Shown here: positions 43,222 through 51,884 of the stretch, piece by piece | Numbering within the stretch: the first letter of the stretch is position 1 | Layout: each line of letters begins with the position of its first letter | Assembly: GCA_017621705.1 (NCBI GenBank) | Contig: JAGASR010000039.1 | Coordinates: 1 to 64,000 of the forward strand | Length of the DNA stretch: 64,000 nt | Direction: 5' to 3' | DNA from: Clostridia bacterium | GTDB taxonomy: Bacteria; Bacillota; Clostridia; Oscillospirales; UBA644 | The notes under the pieces: generated by a model | Told to the model about the DNA's origin: nothing | Database searches by the model: none | Seen by the model: only the letters and a program-made list of their open reading frames with translations | Made by a program: the position numbers and the translations under genes

Positions 43222-44256
43222 TCAACATTCCACCGCAATTTTTATTACACCGTCACGTCTGTTTTCAAAAATTTCATACGCTTCTTCGATCTTTTCAAGC
43301 GGAAATGTATGCGTTATAAGCGGTTCGGTATCGATCTTTCCGCTTTCTATAAGGGAAAGTATCTCTTCGCAGTCGCATCCGTCAACTCCGCCCGTTTTGA
43401 ATGTCAGATTTTTTCCGTACATTTCGGGAAGAGGAAGGATCTGCGGCGCATCGTAAAGTGCGACGACCGTTACCACCGCGTTCGGCCTTGCGCATTCCCA
43501 TGCCAATCTGAAAGTCGAGTCTGTTCCTGCGACTTCCAGTACAACATCCGCACCGCCATGATCGCTGTTTTTACGTACAAATTCCAAACATTCATCGGGT
43601 TTAACGGTCAATACGTTCGGGTAATGTTTGTTTATAAATCTTATTCTGCTTTCATCTTTTTCGCAGACGATTATTTTTTTCGGAGTTTTTAACATTGCGC
43701 AAAGCAAAGTGCATATGCCTGTCGGACCGGCACCGATAATGAGAATCGTATCTTCCTTTTTGATTTCGGATATCCTTGCCGCCCAGAAACCCGTCGCAAG
43801 AACGTCTCCGACAAAAAGTGCCTGCCTGTCCGAAACATTATCGGGGATTTTATTGAGCCCCGTATCCGCAAAAGGAACACGAACATATTCGGCCTGACCG
43901 CCGTCAATTCTGCATCCGAGTGCCCAACCGCCGTTTTTATCCGTACAGTTGTTTACAAAACCGTTTTGACAGAAAAAACATTCTCCGCAAAAGGTTTCTA
44001 CATTTACCGTCACTCTGTCTCCGACTTTGACGTTTTTTACGGAATTTCCGATTTGTTCGACGATTCCTACCATTTCGTGACCGACGGTTATTCCTTCGAC
44101 AGCGCGCGGAACACTGCCGTGCTTTATATGAATATCGCTCGAACAGATGCTCGCAAGTGTTACCTTGACTATCGCATCACGATCGTCTTTTATTTGAGGG
44201 ATCGGTTTTTCTTTAAGTCCGAATTTTCCTTTTGAAATGTATGTATATGTCAGCAT
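43222..44256 (-). CDS. Zinc-dependent medium-chain alcohol dehydrogenase family, 344 aa
   Basis: The N-terminal GroES-like domain has the catalytic zinc residues (SICSSDIH, GHEMVG) and the structural-zinc cysteines (CGECFFCQNGFVNNC). The Rossmann domain has GAGPTGICTL. Length and motifs fit threonine/sorbitol/alcohol dehydrogenases. I begin at ATG 44256 after AGAGGA; a start six codons earlier lacks one. It overlaps the acetyltransferase gene upstream by seven bases. Confidence 0.9.
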   Translation of the reverse strand: MLTYTYISKGKFGLKEKPIPQIKDDRDAIVKVTLASICSSDIHIKHGSVPRAVEGITVGHEMVGIVEQIGNSVKNVKVGDRVTVNVETFCGECFFCQNGFVNNCTDKNGGWALGCRIDGGQAEYVRVPFADTGLNKIPDNVSDRQALFVGDVLATGFWAARISEIKKEDTILIIGAGPTGICTLLCAMLKTPKKIIVCEKDESRIRFINKHYPNVLTVKPDECLEFVRKNSDHGGADVVLEVAGTDSTFRLAWECARPNAVVTVVALYDAPQILPLPEMYGKNLTFKTGGVDGCDCEEILSLIESGKIDTEPLITHTFPLEKIEEAYEIFENRRDGVIKIAVEC

Positions 44257-44789
44257 TTTCTGTCCTCTGCCCATTTTTCTTTAGTTAAAAGCATTGCGTG
44301 CCCTGTCCGTACTTCGTTCAGAAGCGGAAGCTCAAGTCCGTGAGTTGTGTGATGATAAACAAATCCGAGCTTTTCCATGACTCTTCTCGATTTTGTGTTT
44401 CCGTCATAATGTCCGCACCAGACTGCATTCATTTTCAGATCTTCAAAAGCGTGTCTGAGTATTTCTCTTCCTGCTTCCGGTATGATTTCCTGACCCCAGA
44501 ACGATTTACCCAGCCAGTAACCGAGTTCAAGCTCATCTTCTCTCTCCGCAAGATCGTTGCGATGAAGACCGATGCTCCCGATCGCTTTATTGTTTTCTTT
44601 TAAGCAGACAGCATACGTCTCGGGAACAGCCAGAACGTTTCTTATTATTTCAAGACTGTTTTCAACGCTTTTATGAGGCGGCCAGCCTGCAATCGGCCCT
44701 ATATCGGGGTCTTTTGCGTATTTGTATAAATCTTTGGCATCCTCTTCGTACCACGGTCTGAGGATAAGCCGTTCTGTTTTCAATATCAT
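44250..44789 (-). CDS. GNAT acetyltransferase, RimJ/RimL-like, 179 aa
   Basis: GNAT domain with the typical N-terminus LKTERLILRPWYEEDAKDLY, LGYWLGKSFWGQEI and the NTKSRRVMEKLGF motif of ribosomal-protein or small-molecule acetyltransferases. The ATG at 44789 overlaps the MATE gene stop in an ATGA. A start further upstream would lie inside the MATE gene and is rejected. Confidence 0.88.
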   Translation of the reverse strand: MILKTERLILRPWYEEDAKDLYKYAKDPDIGPIAGWPPHKSVENSLEIIRNVLAVPETYAVCLKENNKAIGSIGLHRNDLAEREDELELGYWLGKSFWGQEIIPEAGREILRHAFEDLKMNAVWCGHYDGNTKSRRVMEKLGFVYHHTTHGLELPLLNEVRTGHAMLLTKEKWAEDRKC

Positions 44790-46147
44790 TCTGCTTTTTG
44801 ACTCTTTTCGTTCAGTAATTTTTTTCTGTAATATAAATAGGGGAGCATTACGGAAACGAGCGCTCCGAACCATGCAACGGGTTCTGAAATGAAAAGCGCA
44901 TCTGTTCCGATATAATGGATAACGACTTTTGACATTATAACTCTCGCCGCAAACTCCAGAAGTCCCGAGATCATCGACCAGATCGATATTTCCATTGCCT
45001 GAAGCGCATTTCTGAAAATATGCAGAAGATAAAGGATCGAAAGGCAGAAAGCAAGGATCGTTATATAGTGTATCGCAATTTCAAGAGCTTCCGGGCCGCC
45101 TTGCTCTGTTATATCCAAAAACAGCAGAAGCAACCATTTTCTGCCTAAAAGAGTCAGCACCGTTACCGCAACAGACATCAAAAGAACGATTACAAGCGAA
45201 GTTTTAACGCCTTTTTTTACTCTTGCAAAATTGCCTGCGCCATAGTTTTGCGCAAGAAAAGTCGAGCACGAAAGACCGAGCGCTATCGCACTGCTTTCAA
45301 GAAGACCGTAAACTTTATTTGTCGCCGTATAACCTGCAATAAAAACACTTCCCTGCGCATTTATGCTTGACTGAAGAATTATTCCGCCGAGAGATATGAC
45401 TATCGTTTCGAGCGCAAGCGGAAGTCCGAATGCAAGAAGATCTTTTATCATTTTAAAATCGGGTCTGAACATATCCCGTTCAAGTTTTATATATTCTATC
45501 TTGCTTATCTTGAATAAACAATACAAAAAAGAGACGAGCTGTGCGATAACAGAAGCCAATGCCGCGCCGAAAATGCCCATATCGAAAACAAATACGAAAA
45601 TAATATCAAGTCCGATATTCAAAAGCGCTGCAATAAGCATAGCGATAAGCGGTGATCTTCCGTCGCCGAATGCGCGGAGTATAGATGCCGACAGATTATA
45701 TGCCGTAACTATGAGCGTTCCTGCGATTATTGTTGTAAGATATGTGTTTGCACCGTCAAATATATCTTCAGGCGTTTTCAGCAAAAGAAGTATCGGTTTT
45801 GCGGCAACAAGTCCGCCGACAGTTAAAAAGATACCGATTACTATGCTCAGAAGTGTCGACATTGCGATGACTTTATTCATCGCTTTATAGTTTTTATCTC
45901 CGAAATAACGTGAAACGAAGGTCGAAAATCCTTGTGTCAGCGTCGAGACCGTCCAAAGTATCAGCCAACAGCACCAGTCAGCTGATCCGACCGCCGCCAG
46001 CGCTTTAACTCCGACTCCTCTGCCTACTATAGCCGCATCTACGATCGTGTATAACTGTTGTCCTAAATTTGTCGCTATAAGCGGAAATGCGAATTTCAAT
46101 ATATGTTTTGTCGGGCTTCCGACAGTCATGTCTATAGTTCTACTCAT
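44786..46147 (-). CDS. MATE-family multidrug efflux transporter, 453 aa
   Basis: Twelve-helix MATE transporter (MatE halves beginning at DMTVGSPTKHILKFAFPL and around residue 235). Characteristic motifs include QQLYTIVDAAIVGR and the repeat GLSCSTFLAQNYGAGN in the second half. It exports cationic compounds using Na+ or H+. ATG 46147 has GGAG six bases upstream, inside a four-codon longer reading. Heads a unit running into the acetyltransferase and dehydrogenase genes. Confidence 0.9.
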   Translation of the reverse strand: MSRTIDMTVGSPTKHILKFAFPLIATNLGQQLYTIVDAAIVGRGVGVKALAAVGSADWCCWLILWTVSTLTQGFSTFVSRYFGDKNYKAMNKVIAMSTLLSIVIGIFLTVGGLVAAKPILLLLKTPEDIFDGANTYLTTIIAGTLIVTAYNLSASILRAFGDGRSPLIAMLIAALLNIGLDIIFVFVFDMGIFGAALASVIAQLVSFLYCLFKISKIEYIKLERDMFRPDFKMIKDLLAFGLPLALETIVISLGGIILQSSINAQGSVFIAGYTATNKVYGLLESSAIALGLSCSTFLAQNYGAGNFARVKKGVKTSLVIVLLMSVAVTVLTLLGRKWLLLLFLDITEQGGPEALEIAIHYITILAFCLSILYLLHIFRNALQAMEISIWSMISGLLEFAARVIMSKVVIHYIGTDALFISEPVAWFGALVSVMLPYLYYRKKLLNEKSQKAE

Positions 46148-46185
46148 TTTTTTCTCCATGAGTTTTTCTGTCTGTTATACATTAT

Positions 46186-46214
46186 ATAATACTAAAAAAA
46201 ACGGTCATAGTCAA
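46186..46214 (-). promoter_or_regulatory. Promoter of the MATE gene
   Basis: Minus strand TTGACT, 17 bases, TATTAT. Confidence 0.6.
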
Positions 46215-46223
46215 GAGTTTATA

Positions 46224-46254
46224 AAAAAAAGAGCGGTTTTTCCGCTCTTTTTTT
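46224..46254 (-). terminator. Terminator of the trxB-ccdA-tlpA unit
   Basis: GAGCGG and CCGCTC around TTTTT, flanked by seven A and seven T. Confidence 0.88.
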
Positions 46255-46256
46255 AT

Positions 46257-46931
46257 CTATTCAAGTTCTTTTATCTCGCCCGTTCTTGCTATTTCCAAAA
46301 GCTGATTGAGAACATCTGCGCTGATCGTTCCCGTAATATATCCGATAGGCGCTCCGTCTTTATCTATAAGCATCGTCATCGGAAGGGCTGAAACTCCGTA
46401 AAGATATGCAGCCTGACCGTCTTTATCATAATAGACGGGGAACGTGTATCCGTTGTCTGAAATGAAATCCTGTGCTTTTGTCAGAGTTTCATACGAACTG
46501 GTAGTAGCGTTTACCATTATGAATTCTATGTCGGAGTTATTTTTATAAGCTTCTTCGAAATGCGGCATTTCTGCTTTGCATGGGCCGCACCAGCTTGCCC
46601 AGAAATTGAGAACTATCGGCTTACCGACAAGATCCCAGAGTTCAACGCTGTTTCCGTCTTTATCATAGACGGTAAAATTCGGCGCTTCGTATTCTGCTGT
46701 TTCTTCATTTTCCGCATCATCGGAAACTTCTTCATTTTCGGCGGTATTTTCGGTTTCTGTTCCGAAGTCGTCTTCGTTTTTTTCTTCTTCGACTTTATTC
46801 TGATTTTCTATGCCTGCAATATTGTTTTCGGGAGCGTAATTTTCACTAAGATATCCGTATAAAAAATATACTCCGATAAACATTGCGATCACCGCAACTA
46901 TGCCGAGACCGATTAATATCTTCTTTTTCAT
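46257..46931 (-). CDS. TlpA-like membrane-anchored thioredoxin, 224 aa
   Basis: An N-terminal membrane helix (about residues 5-29) precedes an acidic, Glu-rich linker of about 60 residues. The thioredoxin-fold TlpA/ResA-type domain has the active site WCGPC (in NFWASWCGPCKAEMP) and the cis-proline (SALPMT). It acts outside the membrane, reducing or exchanging disulfides with electrons delivered by CcdA. The upstream neighbours ccdA and trxB make this a thiol-redox relay. Confidence 0.9.
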   Translation of the reverse strand: MKKKILIGLGIVAVIAMFIGVYFLYGYLSENYAPENNIAGIENQNKVEEEKNEDDFGTETENTAENEEVSDDAENEETAEYEAPNFTVYDKDGNSVELWDLVGKPIVLNFWASWCGPCKAEMPHFEEAYKNNSDIEFIMVNATTSSYETLTKAQDFISDNGYTFPVYYDKDGQAAYLYGVSALPMTMLIDKDGAPIGYITGTISADVLNQLLEIARTGEIKELE

Positions 46932-46948
46932 GACCGTAATTCCTTATA

Positions 46949-47611
46949 TTAATTTAAGAAAGAGAGGAACTTTCCGAGAAGCCCTGTCATCATCAGAACA
47001 CCCAGCAGTATCAGCAACGAGCCGCTGATGATGTTTATTATCTTATAGTTTTTCTTGATGAAATTGAATGCGCTCTTGAGTTTATCTATAAGAACTGCGC
47101 TTATAACGAACGGTATGCCGAGCCCGAGAGAATAGGCGAGGAGCATTATTATTCCCGTAAGAACTTTTCCCTGCTGGGATGCGAGCATCAGCGCCGAACC
47201 GAGAAACGCACCGACACACGGGGTCCATCCGATCGAAAAAACAATTCCGAAAAGCGCAGACGAGAAAAATCCGAGATCTTTCGTTTTTGCCGAACCGCTC
47301 ATTCCTTTGAAAAGATTGAGCTTCAGTATTCCCAGAAAATTAAGACCGAAAATAATAACTATAAGCCCCGTTACGATATTAACTGCAAATTGATATTTCG
47401 TAAGAAAACTACCGACCGTTCCCGCAAGCGCGCCGAGCGCCACAAAAACAAGCGTAAATCCGAGCACGAAGCCGAGCGCATTTGCAAGCGTTTTTCTTGT
47501 CGTTCTCTCTCCTCCGCCTGCAAAATACGAAACGTAAATAGGCAGCATCGGTAAAAGACAAGGGGAAATAAAAGTTATGATTCCTTCAAGAAAAGAAATA
47601 AGATACTGCAT
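46949..47611 (-). CDS. ccdA: CcdA-type thiol-disulfide transmembrane protein, 220 aa
   Basis: Six-helix DsbD-beta/CcdA protein. The two conserved cysteines are visible: SPCLLPMLP near residue 19 and WTPCVGAFLG in the second half. It passes electrons from cytoplasmic thioredoxin to TlpA outside. ATG 47611 is preceded by AAGGAA; a six-codon longer form is less likely. Confidence 0.92.
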   Translation of the reverse strand: MQYLISFLEGIITFISPCLLPMLPIYVSYFAGGGERTTRKTLANALGFVLGFTLVFVALGALAGTVGSFLTKYQFAVNIVTGLIVIIFGLNFLGILKLNLFKGMSGSAKTKDLGFFSSALFGIVFSIGWTPCVGAFLGSALMLASQQGKVLTGIIMLLAYSLGLGIPFVISAVLIDKLKSAFNFIKKNYKIINIISGSLLILLGVLMMTGLLGKFLSFLN

Positions 47612-47621
47612 ATTGATTCCT

Positions 47622-48551
47622 TCATTCAAATTTTGTCATTGCAAGATATTCTTCTGCGAAGTTGACTGCTACCGCACCGTCCGAAACTGCCGTGACCACC
47701 TGTCTTAACGGCTTTGTACGAACATCTCCCACCGCATAAACTCCATCAACATTCGTTTTTGTCGATTCGTCCGCGATGATATAACCGTAATTATCAAGAG
47801 TTAATTCGTTCTTTAAGAATTCTGTTGCCGGCTTTCTTCCGATGCTGATAAAAACTCCTTCGCAGTCAACGGTGCGATCTTCGTTCGTTTTGTTGTTTTT
47901 AACTTTTGCACCGATTACTTTTTCATCGGAAAGGATATTTTTAACTTCGCTGTTCCATAAAATTTCAATGTTTTCTGCATTGAAAAGCGGTTCCTGATAT
48001 ATCTTTGTTGCTTTTAAAGTGTCACCTCTGTGTACGAGATAAACTTTCTTTGCAATTCTCGAAAGATACAGCGCATCTTCCGCCGCAGAGTTTCCGCCGC
48101 CGACAACAATAACCGTCTTTCCTTTGTAAAAACGTCCGTCGCAGTGTGCGCAGTAATGAACGCCTTTCCCCATAAGCTCCCATTCTTCCTTGAGACCGAG
48201 TTCTTTGGGGTTTGCGCCCGTTGCGATAACGACTGTCTTTGTTAAAAGCTCATCGTTTGAAGTCTTCAGTTTTTTTACTTTATCCGAAAAATCGACGCTT
48301 TTAACTTCTGCGTATTCGGTCTTTGCTCCGAATTTTTTTGCGCCCTGCTGCATTTTCATGCCGAGCGTAAAACCGTCGATCCCGTCTTCAAATCCGGGGT
48401 AGTTATCTATCGTATCCGTCAAAGCCATCTGTCCGCCGGGAGCCATACGCTCGACAGTCAGAACATCAAGTCCTGCTCTCGAAGCATAAAGGGCTGCCGT
48501 GTAACCGGCAGGACCTCCGCCGACTATTATCATATCATATATGTGTTTCAT
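47622..48551 (-). CDS. trxB: Thioredoxin-disulfide reductase, 309 aa
   Basis: FAD/NAD(P)H-binding reductase with GGGPAGYTAALYASRAG for FAD, the redox pair CAHCDG, and VVGGGNSAAEDALYL for the nicotinamide nucleotide. C-terminal GDVRTKPLRQVVTA binds FAD. It keeps thioredoxin reduced and can feed CcdA-TlpA directly downstream. First gene of this unit; a TATAAT lies upstream without a clear -35 box. Confidence 0.92.
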   Translation of the reverse strand: MKHIYDMIIVGGGPAGYTAALYASRAGLDVLTVERMAPGGQMALTDTIDNYPGFEDGIDGFTLGMKMQQGAKKFGAKTEYAEVKSVDFSDKVKKLKTSNDELLTKTVVIATGANPKELGLKEEWELMGKGVHYCAHCDGRFYKGKTVIVVGGGNSAAEDALYLSRIAKKVYLVHRGDTLKATKIYQEPLFNAENIEILWNSEVKNILSDEKVIGAKVKNNKTNEDRTVDCEGVFISIGRKPATEFLKNELTLDNYGYIIADESTKTNVDGVYAVGDVRTKPLRQVVTAVSDGAVAVNFAEEYLAMTKFE

Positions 48552-48630
48552 ATTTTTGTCTCCGATTAAAAATTAAATTTATTTTATGCTTAAATTATAA
48601 CCCAAATCGAAAACTTTTTCCGTGACTTTA

Positions 48631-49323
48631 TCACATTCCCTGCTTTTTTTGCATTTTCTGCCAGTTGATAAATCCGTAAAGGTCGTTGACGAGAAAAACT
48701 ATAAAGCATATTATGACTGAAAAATACGAAACATCGCTCAATGTCGCCATGATCCACAAAATTATCAGAACAATATCGTTCGCCGCATACGCAAGCGCAA
48801 AATACGGGCTTCTTCTGAAAGTCAGGTATGCGCCGAGAAAGCTTGTAGTTACTGATATCGTGCTCGGAATAAGATTTGCTGTGTTGAAAGCACCTAGGAT
48901 AAAATAAAAAGCGATCGTAACCGCAGCGGTAAGAAAAAACATGAATACGATTTCTTTTTTCGAAATACTGTTGACCTTGACCTCCGCCTTGTTGCCGTTA
49001 TACGGATTTCTTAACCATGATATGAGTGCAAAAAGCGCCATCGGTGCCGTCATTGCAAGATAAGTTATCATCTCGCCGTAATACGCAAATGAAAAAGAGA
49101 TTATCCCGTAAAGAACGCTGAATATTATCATCAGCAACTGTCCGAACGGATTGCCTTTTGCGTTGAATATCAGCGATGTCACGCCGATGAGCGAAGCGGA
49201 AAAAGTCATGTAACTTTCACCGTCAAAAATAAAAAACGAAATGCTTATGAATAATACGGATAATGTCCAGAGCATTATCTCCGCAAACGAAAAATAATCG
49301 ATCAATTTCTTTAATGCTTTCAT
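48631..49323 (-). CDS. pnuC: PnuC-family vitamin transporter, 230 aa
   Basis: Seven-helix facilitator of the PnuC group, which imports nicotinamide riboside or, in other branches, riboflavin or thiamine. The pattern includes FNAKGNPFGQLLMI near residue 55, the family motif SWLRNPYNGN, and the C-terminal NDLYGFINWQKM. The specificity cannot be fixed; the leader with a terminator hairpin could respond to the transported vitamin or a product. Own promoter. Confidence 0.85.
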   Translation of the reverse strand: MKALKKLIDYFSFAEIMLWTLSVLFISISFFIFDGESYMTFSASLIGVTSLIFNAKGNPFGQLLMIIFSVLYGIISFSFAYYGEMITYLAMTAPMALFALISWLRNPYNGNKAEVKVNSISKKEIVFMFFLTAAVTIAFYFILGAFNTANLIPSTISVTTSFLGAYLTFRRSPYFALAYAANDIVLIILWIMATLSDVSYFSVIICFIVFLVNDLYGFINWQKMQKKQGM

Positions 49324-49352
49324 ATGATTATTGCCTTTCTGCTTTTTGATTT

Positions 49353-49433
49353 CAAAAAAAGCATCCGCGGCACATCTTCAAAGACCTAATGATGTGCAGG
49401 CGAATGCTTTTGCATTTCACTACCCGGTGGCAG
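49353..49433 (-). promoter_or_regulatory. Structured pnuC leader, attenuator or riboswitch candidate
   Basis: Read on the minus strand from the predicted start near 49447, there are three elements. First is a small stem CTGCC/GGTAG around ACCG (49433-49420), then AATGC/GCATT around AAAA (49416-49403). Last is a long terminator stem (49407-49361): GCATTCGC with GCGGATGC and GCACATC with GATGTGC, followed by seven U (49360-49354). GCATT (49407-49403) belongs to both the second stem and the terminator, so the two exclude each other. This is the layout of a transcription-attenuating switch. I do not recognise a known aptamer class. Confidence 0.65.
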
Positions 49434-49453
49434 TATGATTTTCAATTTTACGT

Positions 49454-49482
49454 ATTATATCATATTTTTTATTTTACGTCAA
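49454..49482 (-). promoter_or_regulatory. Promoter of pnuC
   Basis: Minus strand TTGACG, 17 bases, TATAAT; leaves a leader of about 125 bases. Confidence 0.72.
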
Positions 49483-49566
49483 TAGGGTGCAAAAAAATAA
49501 ATTACTTGTTTTGTGTCTTTTTGTTTTGCATCGGTTAAATATTTATTGACAATATTTTGATGTCGC

Positions 49567-49595
49567 TTGACAAACGGTTTTCTATGCATTATAAT
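49567..49595 (+). promoter_or_regulatory. Promoter of glnA
   Basis: TTGACA, 17 bases, TATAAT, about 50 bases before the ATG. Confidence 0.75.
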
Positions 49596-49643
49596 TTTCG
49601 TATGAAAGATTCTTAAAGATATATTTATAACGGAGGTACCAAA

Positions 49644-51068
49644 ATGGCAAAAAGTATTCAGGATATCCTTAACCTTATCAAAGAAAACGATATTAAAATG
49701 GTTGACTTCAAAATGGTCGATATTAACGGTCAGTACCGTCACGTAACTATCCCTGCCGAAAACTTCTCCGAAGATACCATGAAGAGCGGTATTGGTTTCG
49801 ACGCTTCAAACTACGGCTATGCGGTCGTTGAAAAGAGCGACATGGTCTTTATCCCCGATCCCGACACTGCAGTTATCGATCCTTTCTGCTCTATTCCCAC
49901 TCTTTCTATGACGGGTAATGCGATGATCATCGATTCTCCCGAAAATCGTCCCCTCGCGCAGTATCCGAGAAATATCATCCGCGCCGCAGTCGAAGAAATG
50001 AAAAAGAGCGGCGTTGCAGACACTATGTATATTCTTCCCGAATTCGAATTCTACCTTTTCGACGAAGTTACCTGGGGTGTTCAGGGCAACTATATCGGCG
50101 CGCAGGTTGATGCCGTTCAGTCTTATTGGAATAGCGCCAACGAAGGTCACGGCGTAGTCGTTCCCAAACAGAAAAATTATCATATCGCAAAACCTTTTGA
50201 CGTTTCCTATGAATGTCGCAGTGAAATGTGTATGCATATGCTTGATGCCGGCATTGAAATAAACTATCATCATCCCGAAGTTGCCGCTTCCGGTCAGTTT
50301 GAGATCGAACCCCAGCTCGGTGAAGTCGTTCACATGGCAGATGCTACCATGATGATAAAATATATTATTCATAACACTGCTCTCAAATACGGCAAGAGTG
50401 CAACCTTCATGCCCAAGCCCATTTACGGCGAAGCAGGCAGCGGTATGCACGTTCATATGCTTCTTATGAAAGACGGCAAGCCTGTATTCTCCGATGATAA
50501 CGGTTATTCTCACCTCAGCAAAACAGCGCACTATTTCATGGGCGGTCTGCTCAAACATATAGCTTCTCTCTGCGCTCTTACAAACCCCAGCACCAACTCT
50601 TTCAAACGTCTCGTTCCCGGCTTCGAAGCTCCCGTAACTGTCGGTTACGCAACTTCCAACAGAAGTGCGGTTATCAGAATTCCCGCATATGCAAAATCTC
50701 CCGAAAAGCGCCGTTTCGAACTTCGTAATCCCGACGCTACCTGTAACCCGTATTTCTGCTATGCCGCTATTCTCATGGCAGGTCTCGACGGTATCAAAAA
50801 TCAGATCGATCCTCATGAAAACGGCTGGGGTCCCTACGATATGAACCTCTACCATCTCAGCGATGAAGAAAAAGCAAAGCTTCACCATCTTCCCACTTCT
50901 CTCGACGAAGCTCTCGATGCGCTTGAAGCGGATCACGATTACCTCACTGCAGGCGGAGTATTCCCCGAAGAACTTCTCAAGAATTTTGTTGCAAACAAAC
51001 GTGAAGAATGTCGCCAGCTCGCCGCTATTCCTCATCCCGCAGAATTCGATAAATATTATAATCTGTAA
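49644..51068 (+). CDS. glnA: Type I glutamine synthetase, 474 aa
   Basis: Makes glutamine from glutamate, ammonia and ATP. Visible are the beta-grasp N-terminal domain (KMVDFKMVDINGQYRHVTI), the latch GFDASNYG, the metal site EFEFYLF, GSGMHVHMLL for ATP/ammonia binding and RRFELRNPD. Length fits the dodecameric GSI family. The GGAGGT ribosome site and codon choice suggest strong expression. No GlnR-type operator was recognised. Confidence 0.95.
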   Translation: MAKSIQDILNLIKENDIKMVDFKMVDINGQYRHVTIPAENFSEDTMKSGIGFDASNYGYAVVEKSDMVFIPDPDTAVIDPFCSIPTLSMTGNAMIIDSPENRPLAQYPRNIIRAAVEEMKKSGVADTMYILPEFEFYLFDEVTWGVQGNYIGAQVDAVQSYWNSANEGHGVVVPKQKNYHIAKPFDVSYECRSEMCMHMLDAGIEINYHHPEVAASGQFEIEPQLGEVVHMADATMMIKYIIHNTALKYGKSATFMPKPIYGEAGSGMHVHMLLMKDGKPVFSDDNGYSHLSKTAHYFMGGLLKHIASLCALTNPSTNSFKRLVPGFEAPVTVGYATSNRSAVIRIPAYAKSPEKRRFELRNPDATCNPYFCYAAILMAGLDGIKNQIDPHENGWGPYDMNLYHLSDEEKAKLHHLPTSLDEALDALEADHDYLTAGGVFPEELLKNFVANKREECRQLAAIPHPAEFDKYYNL

Positions 51069-51074
51069 TTATAA

Positions 51075-51103
51075 AATGCCTTCGGTTTTCTGCCGAAGGC
51101 ATT
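51075..51103 (+). terminator. Hairpin after glnA
   Basis: A perfect 11-base-pair stem (AATGCCTTCGG) with a 7-base loop but only a short T-run (ATTGTT). Partial read-through into the CPBP gene is likely. Confidence 0.55.
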
Positions 51104-51120
51104 GTTAAATCGGAGTTTTT

Positions 51121-51846
51121 ATGCATAAACTTTACGAAAAAAGCGAAATGCTGTTTTTTGCTGCTTGGCTTATCATCTATATCGTCGGCTCAAGCTTGTT
51201 TGACGGTCTTTCCTCTTCCGTCGGCATCGAAAAACTTTTTACCGCAGTCTTTCATATTATTCTTTCCGTCGTCGCTCTGCTCTGGATGAAAAAGTACGGT
51301 CTGTTAAAAAAATACGGTATTTCCTCACCCAACGCATCCGCCTCAAAATTTCTTTTTTATATCCCACTTGCGGTTCTCGTTTCATGCAATCTTTGGTTCG
51401 GAGTGACTCTTAATTACTCCGTCACGGAAACTGTTCTCTATATTGTCAGTATGTTCGGCGTCGGTTTTCTTGAAGAATTTATCTTCCGCGGTCTTCTTTT
51501 CAAAGCAATGGAGAAAAACGGACTGAGATCTGCGGTCATCGTTTCGAGTATAACTTTCGGCATCGGCCATATTATTAATCTTTTCAACGGAAGCGGTGCC
51601 GACCTCGTTTCAAATCTCTGTCAGATCTTCTCGGCAGTCGCGTTCGGATTTTTATTCGTTATCATTTTCTTCCGTTCAAAAAGTCTTTTGCCGTGCATAT
51701 TTGCGCATATAACGATCAATTCGCTCAATGCATTTGCAAGAGAGATAACTCCGCAGACGAATATCATTGTTTCCGTCATTATTACAGCGATTGCAATCGC
51801 ATATACTTTGATCCTGCTTAAAACTTTACCGAAAACAACCGAATAA
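51121..51846 (+). CDS. CPBP-family intramembrane metalloprotease, 241 aa
   Basis: Membrane protein of about seven or eight helices with the three CPBP (CAAX-protease/bacteriocin-processing) motifs: EEFIFRG, GIGHIIN and HITINSLN. The Glu pair and histidines form the active site. Such proteins process peptides or give bacteriocin immunity; no peptide gene is near, so a housekeeping or maturation role is equally possible. Confidence 0.88.
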   Translation: MHKLYEKSEMLFFAAWLIIYIVGSSLFDGLSSSVGIEKLFTAVFHIILSVVALLWMKKYGLLKKYGISSPNASASKFLFYIPLAVLVSCNLWFGVTLNYSVTETVLYIVSMFGVGFLEEFIFRGLLFKAMEKNGLRSAVIVSSITFGIGHIINLFNGSGADLVSNLCQIFSAVAFGFLFVIIFFRSKSLLPCIFAHITINSLNAFAREITPQTNIIVSVIITAIAIAYTLILLKTLPKTTE

Positions 51847-51848
51847 TT

Positions 51849-51882
51849 AAGAACCGCCGATACGTTAGTATCGACGGTTCTT
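51849..51882. terminator. Bidirectional terminator
   Basis: AAGAACCG-C-CGATAC pairs with GTATCG-A-CGGTTCTT around GTTA, one internal mismatch. Separates the CPBP gene (+) from pflA (-). Confidence 0.8.
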
Positions 51883-51884
51883 TG

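Larger units (their letters stand above)
49324..49643. other. Divergent intergenic region of pnuC and glnA
   Basis: About 320 bases without a gene. It holds the pnuC leader and promoter on the minus strand and the glnA promoter on the plus strand. Plus-strand sequence after 49596 has the GGAGGT ribosome site of glnA and no notable structure. Confidence 0.6.

Noticed and set aside
48631..49482. TPP, FMN or cobalamin riboswitch before pnuC
   Set aside because: CUGAGA of TPP, the AGGAUAU/GACCGGCGGU blocks of FMN and the GCCACUG block of cobalamin aptamers are not present in the leader.
49806..51035. Open frame of 409 codons on the minus strand inside glnA
   Set aside because: It is the antisense shadow of a clear glutamine synthetase; its translation shows no family motif and its openness follows from codon bias of glnA.
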